NCBI GenBank assembly: GCA_965226245.1
Contig: CBDDCL010000015.1
Coordinates: forward strand, 5,642,001 to 5,706,000
Source of the DNA: CBDCYS01 sp965226245
GTDB taxonomy: Bacteria; Acidobacteriota; Terriglobia; Bryobacterales; UBA6623
DNA length: 64,000 bases
Direction of reading: 5' to 3'
Part shown: piece by piece, positions 35,316 to 43,089 of the stretch
Layout of the letters: each line of letters begins with the position of its first letter
How positions within the stretch are numbered: position 1 is the first letter of the stretch
Notes under the pieces: generated by a model
Seen by the model: the letters and a program-made list of their open reading frames with translations, nothing else
What the model was told of the DNA's origin: nothing
Databases searched by the model: none
Translations under genes and position numbers: made by a program

Positions 35316-35699
35316 ATGCCGTTAGATTCCAACGACATCCTGACCATGATCGACGAAGCGTTGGCCCGCCGTGACGGTGACGCTGGCACCGGTTCAATTG
35401 GTGCGTTGCGGTATCACTTTCTGATTGACATACGAGCCACCGTCCAAGAAGACGGGCTACCGCTGCCGGACAAACGAAAGCTCGATGCTTGCATCATGCC
35501 CTTCATCTTTCAAGAACTCAATTACGACGACTACGATTGGAGTTCGCGGACCGCTCCACTCGGACACCTTGAAGACCTCGTGGACATCGACGTGGCGATT
35601 TGGTCCAACGGGCGCCGGCGATCAGAAATGACGGACGCGGAATATGAGGACTATTGGCAGTTCTGCCTGAGCGCTATTCGACGCCGATCCAAACGTTAG
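35316..35699 (+). CDS. Small hypothetical protein
   Basis: A 127-residue acidic protein (MPLDSNDILTMIDEALARRD..., FIFQELNYDDYDWSS, YEDYWQFCLSAIRRRSKR) with no signal peptide, membrane segment or motif I recognise. The regular amino acid use and defined basic C-terminus suggest a real gene. It stands alone, with no partner frame adjoining. Confidence 0.5.
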   Translation: MPLDSNDILTMIDEALARRDGDAGTGSIGALRYHFLIDIRATVQEDGLPLPDKRKLDACIMPFIFQELNYDDYDWSSRTAPLGHLEDLVDIDVAIWSNGRRRSEMTDAEYEDYWQFCLSAIRRRSKR

Positions 35700-36281
35700 G
35701 CCGCTAAACGAACGAATCCCATAGTCTCTCGGGACGCGGTCTCGACTGGCCGTGGCCGGTTTCCGAGCCATAATCCGCCCGCTTACGGCAACCGCTTGCT
35801 GACGTGCGCGGCTCGGTTTGACGCCAACCCTGCATTACGCTGGGCAAAGCGGCACGCCGAGGATGTCAGTGGCCACGGCCTGGCGAAGTGGTGGAAACAA
35901 AGCGGTTACCGGTTGACGTATAAATTTTCTTTATAAAATGGCCGAGAATGGCAGAAAATGGCACAGAATGGCAGGATCTCGGGCCATTTCGACGCCTTGT
36001 CATTGGTGTCAACTGATAATGTTTTTGTTTTCAGTGACTCGGGTTGCAGCCGGCGGCGGGACCGTGGCAGATTCGGCGGCGATGCTAACTAAGACCTAGC
36101 TAAGACATGTCGCCAGGAATGGCGACACGGCACGTCTGGAGACGTGCGCCACATCAGCTTGTCGCCACCTTGCTTGTTTCCACCATTCGCATTGTAGCAG
36201 GCGGGGTCCGGTTTTTTGGCTCGCGGGGCGAAAGTCCGTTGCAACAGGCTGAGGCGACCTGCGCTACCATACGCCTTTCAT
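35700..36281. other. Gene-free region containing repeat copy A
   Basis: No gene. Copy A of a dispersed element lies at about 35925-36152. Its left end has the ten-base word gaatggcaga repeated about three times, and its right end carries two adjacent hairpins. The last 100 bp lead to the fabF remnant. Confidence 0.5.
35925..36152 (-). repeat. Dispersed repeat with twin hairpins, copy A
   Basis: The reverse complement of this block matches the window's last 290 bp at both ends. A 49-bp segment with hairpins gcacgtct/agacgtgc and tgtcgcca/tggcgaca (36105-36153) matches 63716-63764 with one change. The other end, ending ttataaagaaaat, matches ..ttcgtaaagaaaat at 63974-64000. A gaaaacaaaaaca block lies between in both. 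The middle has diverged. Confidence 0.8.
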
Positions 36282-36469
36282 CCTAAAAACGGCAGTTGGA
36301 CGTTCTAGCATTCGTTGTAACATATTGAAAGAACGTATCTTATGTGCTGATATTGCAACTGCGGAGCAGTTGCAATCTTCACCCGCCGGTCCCCGATGAC
36401 ACTCGGGTCCAACTGACGTCTCGTCACAAGGTTGGGGCGGTTCGAAGACGACCAACTGCCGTTTTTAGG
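36282..36469. mobile_element. MITE-like element
   Basis: A 188-bp non-coding unit with perfect 18-bp terminal inverted repeats (cctaaaaacggcagttgg and complement). A 5-bp target duplication, ttcat, lies at 36277-36281 and 36470-36474. Inside is a hairpin with 11-bp arms (attgcaactgc) at 36352-36376. It has no coding capacity, so it would depend on a transposase in trans; neither IS family seen in the window has these ends. Confidence 0.8.
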
Positions 36470-36472
36470 TTC

Positions 36473-36645
36473 ATGGGCCATCGCGTTGCTATCACCGGAA
36501 TCGGCGCCGTCAGTCCCAACGGCATTGGGCGGGAAGCGTTTTGGGAAGCAACGAAGGCGGGCGTTAGTGGCGTTCGGGCAATCCGCTCTTTTGACCCGGC
36601 CGACCTGCTGGTGCGCATCGCCGGCGAGATCCCCGATTTCGAGCC
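36473..36645 (+). pseudogene. fabF: 3-oxoacyl-ACP synthase II, N-terminal fragment
   Basis: The frame begins MGHRVAITGIGAVSPNGIGR and continues EAFWEATKAGVSGVRAIRSF, the unmistakable N-terminus of FabF-type ketosynthases. After ..RIAGEIPDF the sequence switches to a sulfatase in another frame. The catalytic Cys and His residues are all missing. The ATG coincides with the MITE target duplication. Confidence 0.9.
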
Positions 36646-37475
36646 ATCTGGAAGCGTACCCTGGCATCGACTTCGACACGCCGGCCGACGTCTTCCCGCC
36701 GCGGCCCGGCAAGCCGGACTGGGCGCAAAAGATCAACTTTTGGCAAAAGGGCCCCGGCGGTGTTCCGATGCATCAGGGCCGCACGCTTAACTCATGGGTG
36801 AGGCAGTATCACCAAGGAGTGCTGGCGATCGACGAGGGGATCAAGCGACTCCTCGAGACGCTGGAAGAGACCGGGCAGCGCAAGAACACACTCCTCGTAT
36901 TCACGTCTGACCAGGGTTTCGCCTGGGGCCAGCACGGCTTTCGCATGAAAATCGCTGCCTACGATGCAAACATCCGCTCGCCGCTGATCATCTCCCAGCC
37001 GGGCCGTATCCCGGAAGGAGCGGTCTGCCCCACGCCGGTCGGGGGCGTCGATCTGATCCCCACTTTTTTCCGCTGGGCCGGGATTGATCTGCCCTGGAAG
37101 ATGCACGGCCGTGATCTGACTCCGCTGCTCGAGAACCCGGACGCCGATTGGCCGTACCCGGTCCTGCTGGCGGCCACGGGCCGGCGCTACGGTTCGGATA
37201 CCGACGTCATCCCCACCGGTGAAGACGTTTTCCACAACCAAGTCCCCTGGTACGTCATGCTGCGCGAGGGGCGCTACAAGTATGTCCACCCGCTGATCGA
37301 AGACATTGAGGAACTGTATGATCTTCGCGCCGACCCCGAGGAGCTGGACAACCTGGCCATCAAACCGGGCCATCAGCAGACGCTGAAACGGATGCGGGCC
37401 GCCGCCATCGCCGAATTGCGGGAAGACGACGCAGGATTTGTCGACGCGATGCCGCCGGTGCGGGAAGGTCTGTAG
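36646..37475 (+). pseudogene. Sulfatase, C-terminal fragment
   Basis: About 275 codons match the second half of an arylsulfatase: LLVFTSDQGFAWGQHGFRMK (metal-site region), SPLIISQPGRIP, GGVDLIPTFFRWAGI and ELYDLRADPEELDNLA. The N-terminal half, with the formylglycine C-x-P-x-R site, is deleted; it is joined directly to a fabF fragment. It cannot be an active sulfatase. Confidence 0.9.
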
Positions 37476-37518
37476 ACACTTCCTGGCAGGCATCCGCTGG
37501 CGAAAGAACGTCCGCAAG

Positions 37519-38547
37519 CTAGAGGGCGGGCTGCGGTACGACTCCGTATTTCCTCTGGTACTCCTGGTTGACTAGCCGTCCCGCCTGCCAGAACTTGTTC
37601 ACGGCATCGAGCATCTCGGAATCCCCGCTGATGGCTCCGTCGAAGCACTTGTCGAACGTCTTGAGAATCAATCCGTGGACGGCGCCCAAAACAATGAGGT
37701 GCCGCTCGATCTCTTGAGCGTCGCGGTGAAAGTAATTGAGGAAGATCTCACCGCCACTATCGGTCTTCCGCTTTTCCTCCCAATCAAGACTACTGTAGTA
37801 TTCCGGCGTGAAGTGGACATAGGCATCCGAAAGAATCCCAAGGAACTTGTCAAGATCCTCGGCGAGTGGATCGGCCTTTAGGTCCGTGAACTGGACGTGG
37901 AAACGTTTGGGCTTCTCGTTCTGCCGCCGTCTGATCCATCGGTCATGCCGCTCCTGAAAGGACACCCACTGCATCGCGTTCTTGTCGTTTAGCTTGACCG
38001 CCAGGGCAACCTTTGCGGCCTCGACGGCTCTCCGTGTAACACCTACCGAGTCATCGGGCTGCGATTGAGCGATGAGGGATGCCGCCGACAGCATCGACTT
38101 GTGACAGATCAGAAGAAGTCGTCCGTAGAATTGGGGCGTGTCCGGATTATGCCTGTCGACGATCGTGCGATAGGCTTGGTCAAGCGTGCCGACAAGTTCT
38201 CTAAAGGTCGTGCTTTGGGAACCTTGATCAAGTTTATTCTTTTGGGCCTGTATGAATTCATGCGTCCGTCCATTTTGCCGTCCGATAGCCGCCTCCTTCT
38301 CCATGGCCCGCCGTGACAGCGCGTTGAGGCGAGTCTGATAGCCGGCGCCTTGTGACTTGAGCCACGCGAGCACGTCCGCATCCAGGCGGATTGTCACTGG
38401 CTTCTTGATTGGCCGATAGAATTTACCGACTTCAGCGTGGCGCCAGCCCTTCAGTTCGGGAAGATCGGACGCGTCGATCTCATGGTCCGACAGGCTCTTG
38501 AGCGCCTCGATCTCTTCAGCCTGTGATTTCGTCAAGTTGCTTTTCAT
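37519..38547 (-). CDS. brnA: BrnA-like antitoxin fused to a long C-terminal domain
   Basis: Residues 1-90 fit BrnA: a linker with LSDHEIDASDLPELKGW, then the ribbon-helix-helix KPVTIRLDADVLAWLKSQGA and GYQTRLNALSRRAM. Instead of ending there, the chain goes on in frame for about 250 residues of mostly helical sequence with RLLLICHKSMLSAASL, RRAVEAAKVALAVKL and ILSDAYVHFTPEYY, which I do not recognise. Start at 38547 has GGAGG upstream and overlaps brnT by 32 bp, as usual in BrnTA. Confidence 0.8.
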   Translation of the reverse strand: MKSNLTKSQAEEIEALKSLSDHEIDASDLPELKGWRHAEVGKFYRPIKKPVTIRLDADVLAWLKSQGAGYQTRLNALSRRAMEKEAAIGRQNGRTHEFIQAQKNKLDQGSQSTTFRELVGTLDQAYRTIVDRHNPDTPQFYGRLLLICHKSMLSAASLIAQSQPDDSVGVTRRAVEAAKVALAVKLNDKNAMQWVSFQERHDRWIRRRQNEKPKRFHVQFTDLKADPLAEDLDKFLGILSDAYVHFTPEYYSSLDWEEKRKTDSGGEIFLNYFHRDAQEIERHLIVLGAVHGLILKTFDKCFDGAISGDSEMLDAVNKFWQAGRLVNQEYQRKYGVVPQPAL

Positions 38548-38812
38548 AGATCCTCCGTTCACGGGGCGTCGCCTTGCGGGCCATGATGATCCGAATGAGT
38601 TCGTCGGTGATCGTTGCCTCGTACGTGTGTCCGACCAAAACGACAACACCGCCAACCGTGCCTAAGGTCTGCCAGCGCTCCTCTGCATCGACTACCCTTT
38701 CCTTCAAACTCAACGCGTTGGGGTCATCGAAAACGAGCCGGGCGGTTTCGAAGCTAACCTTGTGCTTGGCACTATTGCGCCGGTTCTTGTTCTCGTCCCA
38801 CTCAAACCGCAT
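38516..38812 (-). CDS. brnT: BrnT family toxin
   Basis: A 98-residue BrnT RNase of the RelE-like fold: MRFEWDENKNRRNSAKHKVS, FETARLVFDDPNAL, RWQTLGTVGGVVVLVGHTY and IIMARKATPRERRIYE. All family blocks are present at normal length. First gene of the operon; a tgtatgtaca word at 38821-38830 and tagtacaca at 38848-38856 form a loose inverted pair upstream that might be the autoregulatory site. Confidence 0.93.
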   Translation of the reverse strand: MRFEWDENKNRRNSAKHKVSFETARLVFDDPNALSLKERVVDAEERWQTLGTVGGVVVLVGHTYEATITDELIRIIMARKATPRERRIYEKQLDEITG

Positions 38813-38846
38813 CTCATAGGTGTATGTACAGAACCATGCTTACATT

Positions 38847-38948
38847 TTAGTACACAAATAGAAGCCGTGTAGGATCGAGCGCAATGTCCGCTGGGGGACC
38901 GTGACGTGAAATGAAGCGCTCGCCGCTTAGGTCTCGCGGGAGCTTCAC
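38847..38948 (-). pseudogene. HicA remnant
   Basis: Starting from a GTG that overlaps the hicB stop, the frame reads MKLPRDLSGERFIS, the normal start of the HicA type that follows this HicB class. It then changes to unrelated sequence and stops after 33 codons. The toxin body with the catalytic GSH is missing. Confidence 0.65.
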
Positions 38949-39163
38949 TGGAGAGCGAGCATCTCGTCGCGTACGAGGTGCAGCCTTACTCGCTGCGGCG
39001 CAGGCTGGTCAAAGAAGAAGGCGGTGACGGCTTCCTTCACGTTGGCTCGTAGCTCGTCCCAGGAGTCGCCCTGGGTGAAAATGTTCTCGGTGAAGCATTC
39101 GGCGACGTAGCCGCCGTCCGCCTCTTGGGTGACTTCGAAGATCAGCTCATCCACATCTCTCAT
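38945..39163 (-). CDS. Orphan HicB-like antitoxin
   Basis: A 72-residue HicB-type protein (LIFEVTQEADGGYVAECFTE, FTQGDSWDELRANVKEAVTA). Proteins of this group are often misnamed as 2-oxoisovalerate dehydrogenase subunits. It appears intact while its toxin gene is deleted to a remnant, so it may be a leftover or an antitoxin against other HicA proteins such as the one at 22.7 kb. Confidence 0.85.
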   Translation of the reverse strand: MRDVDELIFEVTQEADGGYVAECFTENIFTQGDSWDELRANVKEAVTAFFFDQPAPQRVRLHLVRDEMLALQ

Positions 39164-39250
39164 CTAAACGCATTAGCTAAGGTCAAGGCAATCCACGGGT
39201 CGATACTGATCGCGGCTTGTCCTTGGCGGACCGGAAGGGCAGACCGGAAG

Positions 39251-40270
39251 TTATTGCTTCACGAACTTCTGCACCACACCAGTGAGCTGAGCGATAAAAA
39301 CGTCTCCAGACTCCGTCACCGTGGCGCCGTGTCCACCGGGATTTCCAGGCAGCCTCGCGACCACCTCTCCCTTCAGATTCCGCAGGACGCCGCCTGCCCA
39401 GATGTGCTGGTCTTTGGTCATGAACAGGGTCGAGACACCACCGGTGTTCTTCCACTGGTCCAAGAACTTTCCGTTGGCATCAAAGACCTGAATGCGCTGG
39501 TTGTCGCGATCGGTGACGTACACTTTCCCCTGCGCGTCGACCACCAAGTTGTGAGGCAACCCGAACTCGCCGGGACCCGTGCCTCTTGTGCCCCACTGGA
39601 GCAAGTATTTGCCATCGGAGGAATACTTCACCACGCGGGCGCTGGCGTACCCATCGCTGACGTAGATATCGCCGCTGGGCGCGAAGGCCACGTCCGTGGG
39701 TAGGTTGAAGTTTTTGGGGCCCGCGCCGGAAACTCCCTTGGTCCCGAGTTGCAGGATTACGCGCCGCTGCTGATTCATCTTGTAAACAACGTGAGCTGTG
39801 CCGTCGACGACCCAGATGTTTCCCTCAGGATCCACACGCACCGAGTGCGCGCCGCAAGAATAGCATCCCGGCGGCCCGTAGACCGCCGTATAGCCTGACC
39901 CTCCCGCCACCCGGTCCCCCGGAGCAATCCTCGTGACCTTTCCCTCGCTGATCATCCCATTGCCCCAGGAGCGGATGAATTTCCCGCCGCTATCAAATTC
40001 CATAAGCGGATGGGCGCCGCGATGAAACACCAAGATGTTGCCATCCGTCGTGGTCGCCACGGCTGGTACTTGGCCGAAATTCCACGGTCCGGCCGGCGTC
40101 CCGGCAACGCTGCTGGCCTGGATCGGCCATTCCGGGGCCTCTTTGTAACGCAAGCCCGGGGCGCTGCCTTGCTGACCAAGACCAGCGCCAAGCATGCTCA
40201 ACACGAGCAGGCTCAGGCGGCAGAGGCGGATACCTGCATTTTTCTTGCTGGATTTTTTTCGAAGTTTCAT
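39251..40270 (-). CDS. Secreted NHL-repeat protein, copy 2
   Basis: A 339-residue protein with a signal peptide (basic N-terminus, then LCRLSLLVLSMLGAGLG) and NHL beta-propeller repeats: AHSVRVDPEGNIWVVDGTAH, LPTDVAFAPSGDIYVSDGYA, LPHNLVVDAQGKVYVTDRDN, QRIQVFDANGKF. AAGGAGGT seven bases before the ATG is an ideal ribosome site. It resembles the gene at 27.6 kb but has an insertion (GPPGCYSCGAHS) with two Cys. Ligand or activity not known. Confidence 0.88.
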   Translation of the reverse strand: MKLRKKSSKKNAGIRLCRLSLLVLSMLGAGLGQQGSAPGLRYKEAPEWPIQASSVAGTPAGPWNFGQVPAVATTTDGNILVFHRGAHPLMEFDSGGKFIRSWGNGMISEGKVTRIAPGDRVAGGSGYTAVYGPPGCYSCGAHSVRVDPEGNIWVVDGTAHVVYKMNQQRRVILQLGTKGVSGAGPKNFNLPTDVAFAPSGDIYVSDGYASARVVKYSSDGKYLLQWGTRGTGPGEFGLPHNLVVDAQGKVYVTDRDNQRIQVFDANGKFLDQWKNTGGVSTLFMTKDQHIWAGGVLRNLKGEVVARLPGNPGGHGATVTESGDVFIAQLTGVVQKFVKQ

Positions 40271-40369
40271 TGTTGACCTCCTTCTCGAAGCCCGCTCCGT
40301 GACCTCCCCTGCGCTGGCTCCCTGACTACTCCCGGGCCGTGAAGACGGACAACGGCCTCGCTAACGAGG

Positions 40370-40666
40370 TCAGCTTACAATGCCGGCAAGGTGAACCAGA
40401 CCCAGCATAGTCAGGGCTAGCCCCGCGCATCGGACGACCGTTCGCGGCCGCGGAGAGTCAGGCACTGCGTGCGAGCCAAGAAACGGATCTTCCCATGGGG
40501 ACGATTGCAGATAATCCCGAAACCGCTGTAAGCTATCCGAGACCGTGTTGACGAGCGTCAGGAACTGCAAGGGATCCACCACCAGCAGCAAACCCGCGAA
40601 AATGACCGGGGCGGCGATGCACAGCCTCCCGAGCATCTCGGCGGCGTCCGCCAGCACAGGATTCAT
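40370..40666 (-). CDS. Small membrane protein, hypothetical
   Basis: 98 residues with two membrane segments (about 15-35, CIAAPVIFAGLLLVVDPLQF, and 78-97, VRCAGLALTMLGLVHLAGIV) and a hydrophilic middle. No family recognised. It lies 99 bp upstream of the NHL gene on the same strand. Confidence 0.5.
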   Translation of the reverse strand: MNPVLADAAEMLGRLCIAAPVIFAGLLLVVDPLQFLTLVNTVSDSLQRFRDYLQSSPWEDPFLGSHAVPDSPRPRTVVRCAGLALTMLGLVHLAGIVS

Positions 40667-40742
40667 GCCCTAGATACTAGCAAGACCCAGGCGCGAGGGT
40701 CTTCGCTGCTCCTGGGTCGGCTGAGTGGGATGAGAAAGAGAA

Positions 40743-40775
40743 AGGGCCGTAGAAGCGGCTTCGCTCCTCCGGCCC
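40743..40775 (-). terminator. Probable terminator of the first Spy-like gene
   Basis: On the minus strand an imperfect stem (gggccg/cggccc with an inner agcg/cgct pairing) is followed by TTTCTCTTTCTC, just 7 bp after the stop. The U tract is interrupted, so strength is uncertain. Confidence 0.5.
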
Positions 40776-40782
40776 CTGGCGG

Positions 40783-41487
40783 CTATTGTTCTCTCCGAAT
40801 GGGCGGTACGGACAAGCGTTGGGACACGCGGTCCACGTTTTGCCCGATCCGGTCTACCTCGGACTGCAGGGATTCGAGCGTCATTTCCAGCTCGGCCGGC
40901 GTGAGCCCTTGCATTTCACCGTCTCCCTGGCCGTCCCTGTTGCGGCCAGGATCTCCGCCGCCAGGCCTGGGACCGAGAGGCGGAGGGAGTCGTGGAAGGC
41001 CCAGCGCGGGGTCCCCGACAAGGTTGAGCCTCGCCGCCAGTTGCGCGATACCGGCAACCCGCAGAGAGACCCGAAGCAGTTCCAATTTTTCGCGCTGCTC
41101 GGAGGAAAGGTTTAAGGCATCGGGGGCCGCTTCGAGCTGACTCCGCCGCAGCAAATTGATCTCCCGCAGAATGGCTCACCCCGCGAGAAGCAGCCGTCCG
41201 ACCGTTGCTTCGTCTGGCGAATCGGCCAGTAGCGCCCGCTGCAACTCCCGCTGGTTTTCTCCAATTGACCGCGCCAGAAGTCCGAGTGCCTGTGCGTTGG
41301 CGCGCTGCATCATTAGCAACGCTTCCACCTGCGATTCGTCAAGTTCCAAGAACTGCACCAAAGAACGAAGCCCGTCTCGGGGACTTTGCTGTCCCCCGCC
41401 GCCCGGTCCGTTACCGCCACGTCCCTGAGCCCAGGCGCCGGCCGGGGCCAATATGAGGACGCTAAATAAGATAGTTAGAAGTTTCAT
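40783..41487 (-). pseudogene. Spy/CpxP-like periplasmic protein with in-frame stop
   Basis: A signal peptide (MKLLTILFSVLILAPAGAWA), then a Gly-rich linker and helices (FLELDESQVEALLMMQRANA, LNLSSEQREKLELLRV) of the Spy/CpxP type, which chaperone or sense misfolded envelope proteins. A TGA at 41176-41178 splits it after ..VGRLLLAG; the same frame resumes AILREINLLRRSQLEAAPDA with no shift. A single base change would restore 234 codons. The gene heads a locus opposite a two-component system and has a CpxR-like box upstream. Confidence 0.75.
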
Positions 41488-41582
41488 TTTTATTCAGTTT
41501 CTCCCGAGATTTGGTTTCGAACTACAAGTCTAATCGATCGCTGCGGGGCGGCTTGCGTCACGTTTGTAAAAAGAACGTCAAA

Positions 41583-41603
41583 GCTGATTTACATCTACTT
41601 AAC
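41583..41603 (-). promoter_or_regulatory. CpxR-like box, first Spy-like gene
   Basis: On the minus strand GTTAA-GTAGAT-GTAAA, followed by tcagc, lies about 95-115 bp upstream of the start at 41487. The same GTTAA-N6-GTAAA arrangement precedes the other Spy-like gene and the sensor kinase. E. coli CpxR binds GTAAA-N(4-8)-GTAAA. Confidence 0.6.
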
Positions 41604-41796
41604 AATTGGAAACACGCCGTCAGCCTGAATTGTGAAGGTGGTGGCTTACGAGCTGTGGCGGCGGCCCGCCGGGCTCTCCCGTTTTGCTCCAGTGCCCTTC
41701 CGCAACCCAGTATCCAAGCGCTGATCGCCAGCTAAACGATGAAGGGCCGAGATACGGTGGTCAAGCCCCGGCGCCGGGCCTCAGACTGCGTCTTCC

Positions 41797-41827
41797 AAAA
41801 AAAAGGCCGGCGAAGAGTACGCCGGCC
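41797..41827 (-). terminator. Rho-independent terminator of the second Spy-like gene
   Basis: On the minus strand GGCCGGCG pairs with CGCCGGCC around a 7-base loop and runs straight into eight T residues, 56 bp after the stop at 41883. A textbook intrinsic terminator. Confidence 0.9.
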
Positions 41828-41882
41828 CGTTGGTATGCGAGTGGTGTTGGTGAAGGTTCGGAGGGTTGATCCGTCTTAGCCG

Positions 41883-42485
41883 CTATTGAGTGGGCGCATC
41901 GTCCGTCGCTGGACGCGGGCCGCGGCGGCTCCGGAAGAATCCCCGGCGTCCGCCGCCACGGAAACCTCCGATTGCCGCGGGGCCGAACTTCCCGCGCGGC
42001 CCTCGCCCGCCAAAACCGCCTTGTCCGGGGCCGGAACTCGTCAGACCAAGCGATCCAGCCTGACGGAGTGCCGGCTGCGCCTGACGCGTCTGCTCAAGGG
42101 CTGCTAGAGCTGCCTTTTGATTGTCGTCGAGTATCTCAAGGGCTTGAGCTTGAAACTGCCCGGCTGTGGTCTTGATTTCTTCGCGTTTCCATTTCATGTC
42201 GACGAGCAACTGTCCCGCCACCGAAGCGTTCGGGTTGTCCTGAGACATTTCCGTGCGCAGTTGCTTTCCCAACTCGGCTATCGCTTGCTGAATCGAGCGT
42301 GTCGCTTCTCGTTTCGCTCGCTGGTTTTCCTGGAGGGCGGTGACCTGTTCCGCGGTGAGATTGAGCGCGCTGATCGCTTCATCCGGTGTCCGGTTCCGGT
42401 GTTCTCGGTCGTGCATCGGGCCGTCTTGCGCCAGAAGAATTCCGGCTGCCATGGCAGCGCAGAGGGTGAGAGTCATGAGTTTCAT
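41883..42485 (-). CDS. Spy/CpxP-like periplasmic protein
   Basis: A 200-residue protein: signal peptide MKLMTLTLCAAMAAGILLA, helical core with LNLTAEQVTALQENQRAKRE (the LTxxQ pattern of this superfamily) and QAQALEILDDNQKAALAALE, then a Gly/Arg-rich, disordered C-terminus (GFGGRGPRGKFG...GFRGGGRRGFF). I chose the ATG at 42485 for its AAGGAG site and signal peptide. It lies divergent to the sensor kinase with a CpxR-like box about 85 bp upstream, so induction by envelope stress is plausible. Confidence 0.85.
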   Translation of the reverse strand: MKLMTLTLCAAMAAGILLAQDGPMHDREHRNRTPDEAISALNLTAEQVTALQENQRAKREATRSIQQAIAELGKQLRTEMSQDNPNASVAGQLLVDMKWKREEIKTTAGQFQAQALEILDDNQKAALAALEQTRQAQPALRQAGSLGLTSSGPGQGGFGGRGPRGKFGPAAIGGFRGGGRRGFFRSRRGPRPATDDAPTQ

Positions 42486-42569
42486 TGCAGTTCTCCTTTT
42501 CGGTTCGGGGTTTTTGTGACTGTCAATTGAAAAGACGGAGAACAGTGCAAGCGGGGTAACGGCACGCAA

Positions 42570-42596
42570 GTTAAATGAATGTAAAACAGCGTTTAC
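42570..42596 (+). promoter_or_regulatory. CpxR-like box, second Spy-like gene
   Basis: GTTAA-ATGAAT-GTAAA followed by acagcgtttac. The trailing gtttac adds a further half-site-like word. It lies 85 bp before the Spy-like start, oriented away from that gene. Confidence 0.6.
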
Positions 42597-43089
42597 AGGA
42601 ATTTAACAAACTACAGGGCCTGCACAAAACTGCTCGCGGGTTTCCCGGATCCGTGCAGCGAAACAAGTGGCGGGCTGGATCAGGGTACGTTCTACAGTAA
42701 GTCCAAGCGTTCCGGACCCCCAGGCTCACGGCGGGGTTCTGAGTTTCGAGCTGAGGTTGAGAAGGTCTTGGCCGCGGGTCTCGGCGCAATGGCCCGCGGT
42801 GGCGCGGGCGATAGATTCGCCGCCGGCAGTTACTGAACAGCAACTCCGCCCCGCAGTTACACGATCCGCCCCGCGATGCGTTCCATCCTCCCAGTGCGAG
42901 TCACGCTTCTACTGGGAACCCCACTTCCATCGAGCCGCTCAAAAGGGGACGATGTGCCAAACGGCTAGTGTTAAGTAATTGTAAAAAGCGTCACCATTGT
43001 TACTTGAAGTGTTTCATTCTAGTCTTAGGAGTGAGGGCGGCAGCAGGTTGCGTCCATGAGAATGGTCCCCTATGCCGCGAGCAGTGAAC
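42597..43089. other. Divergent control region of the stress locus
   Basis: No gene supported between the Spy-like gene and the sensor kinase. It contains the third GTTAA-N6-GTAAA box near its right end. The remaining DNA is GC-rich and shows no clear -35/-10 pair. Confidence 0.4.
42970..42990 (+). promoter_or_regulatory. CpxR-like box, sensor kinase operon
   Basis: GTTAA-GTAATT-GTAAA followed by aagcg, 100-120 bp before the kinase start. Shares the exact GTTAA-N6-GTAAA skeleton with the two boxes in front of the Spy-like genes, which fits positive autoregulation. Confidence 0.6.

Noticed and set aside
41176..41178. The in-frame TGA as a selenocysteine codon
   Set aside because: Spy/CpxP-like proteins have no redox site here, no SECIS-type hairpin is evident just downstream and no Sec machinery is in the window; a nonsense mutation is simpler.
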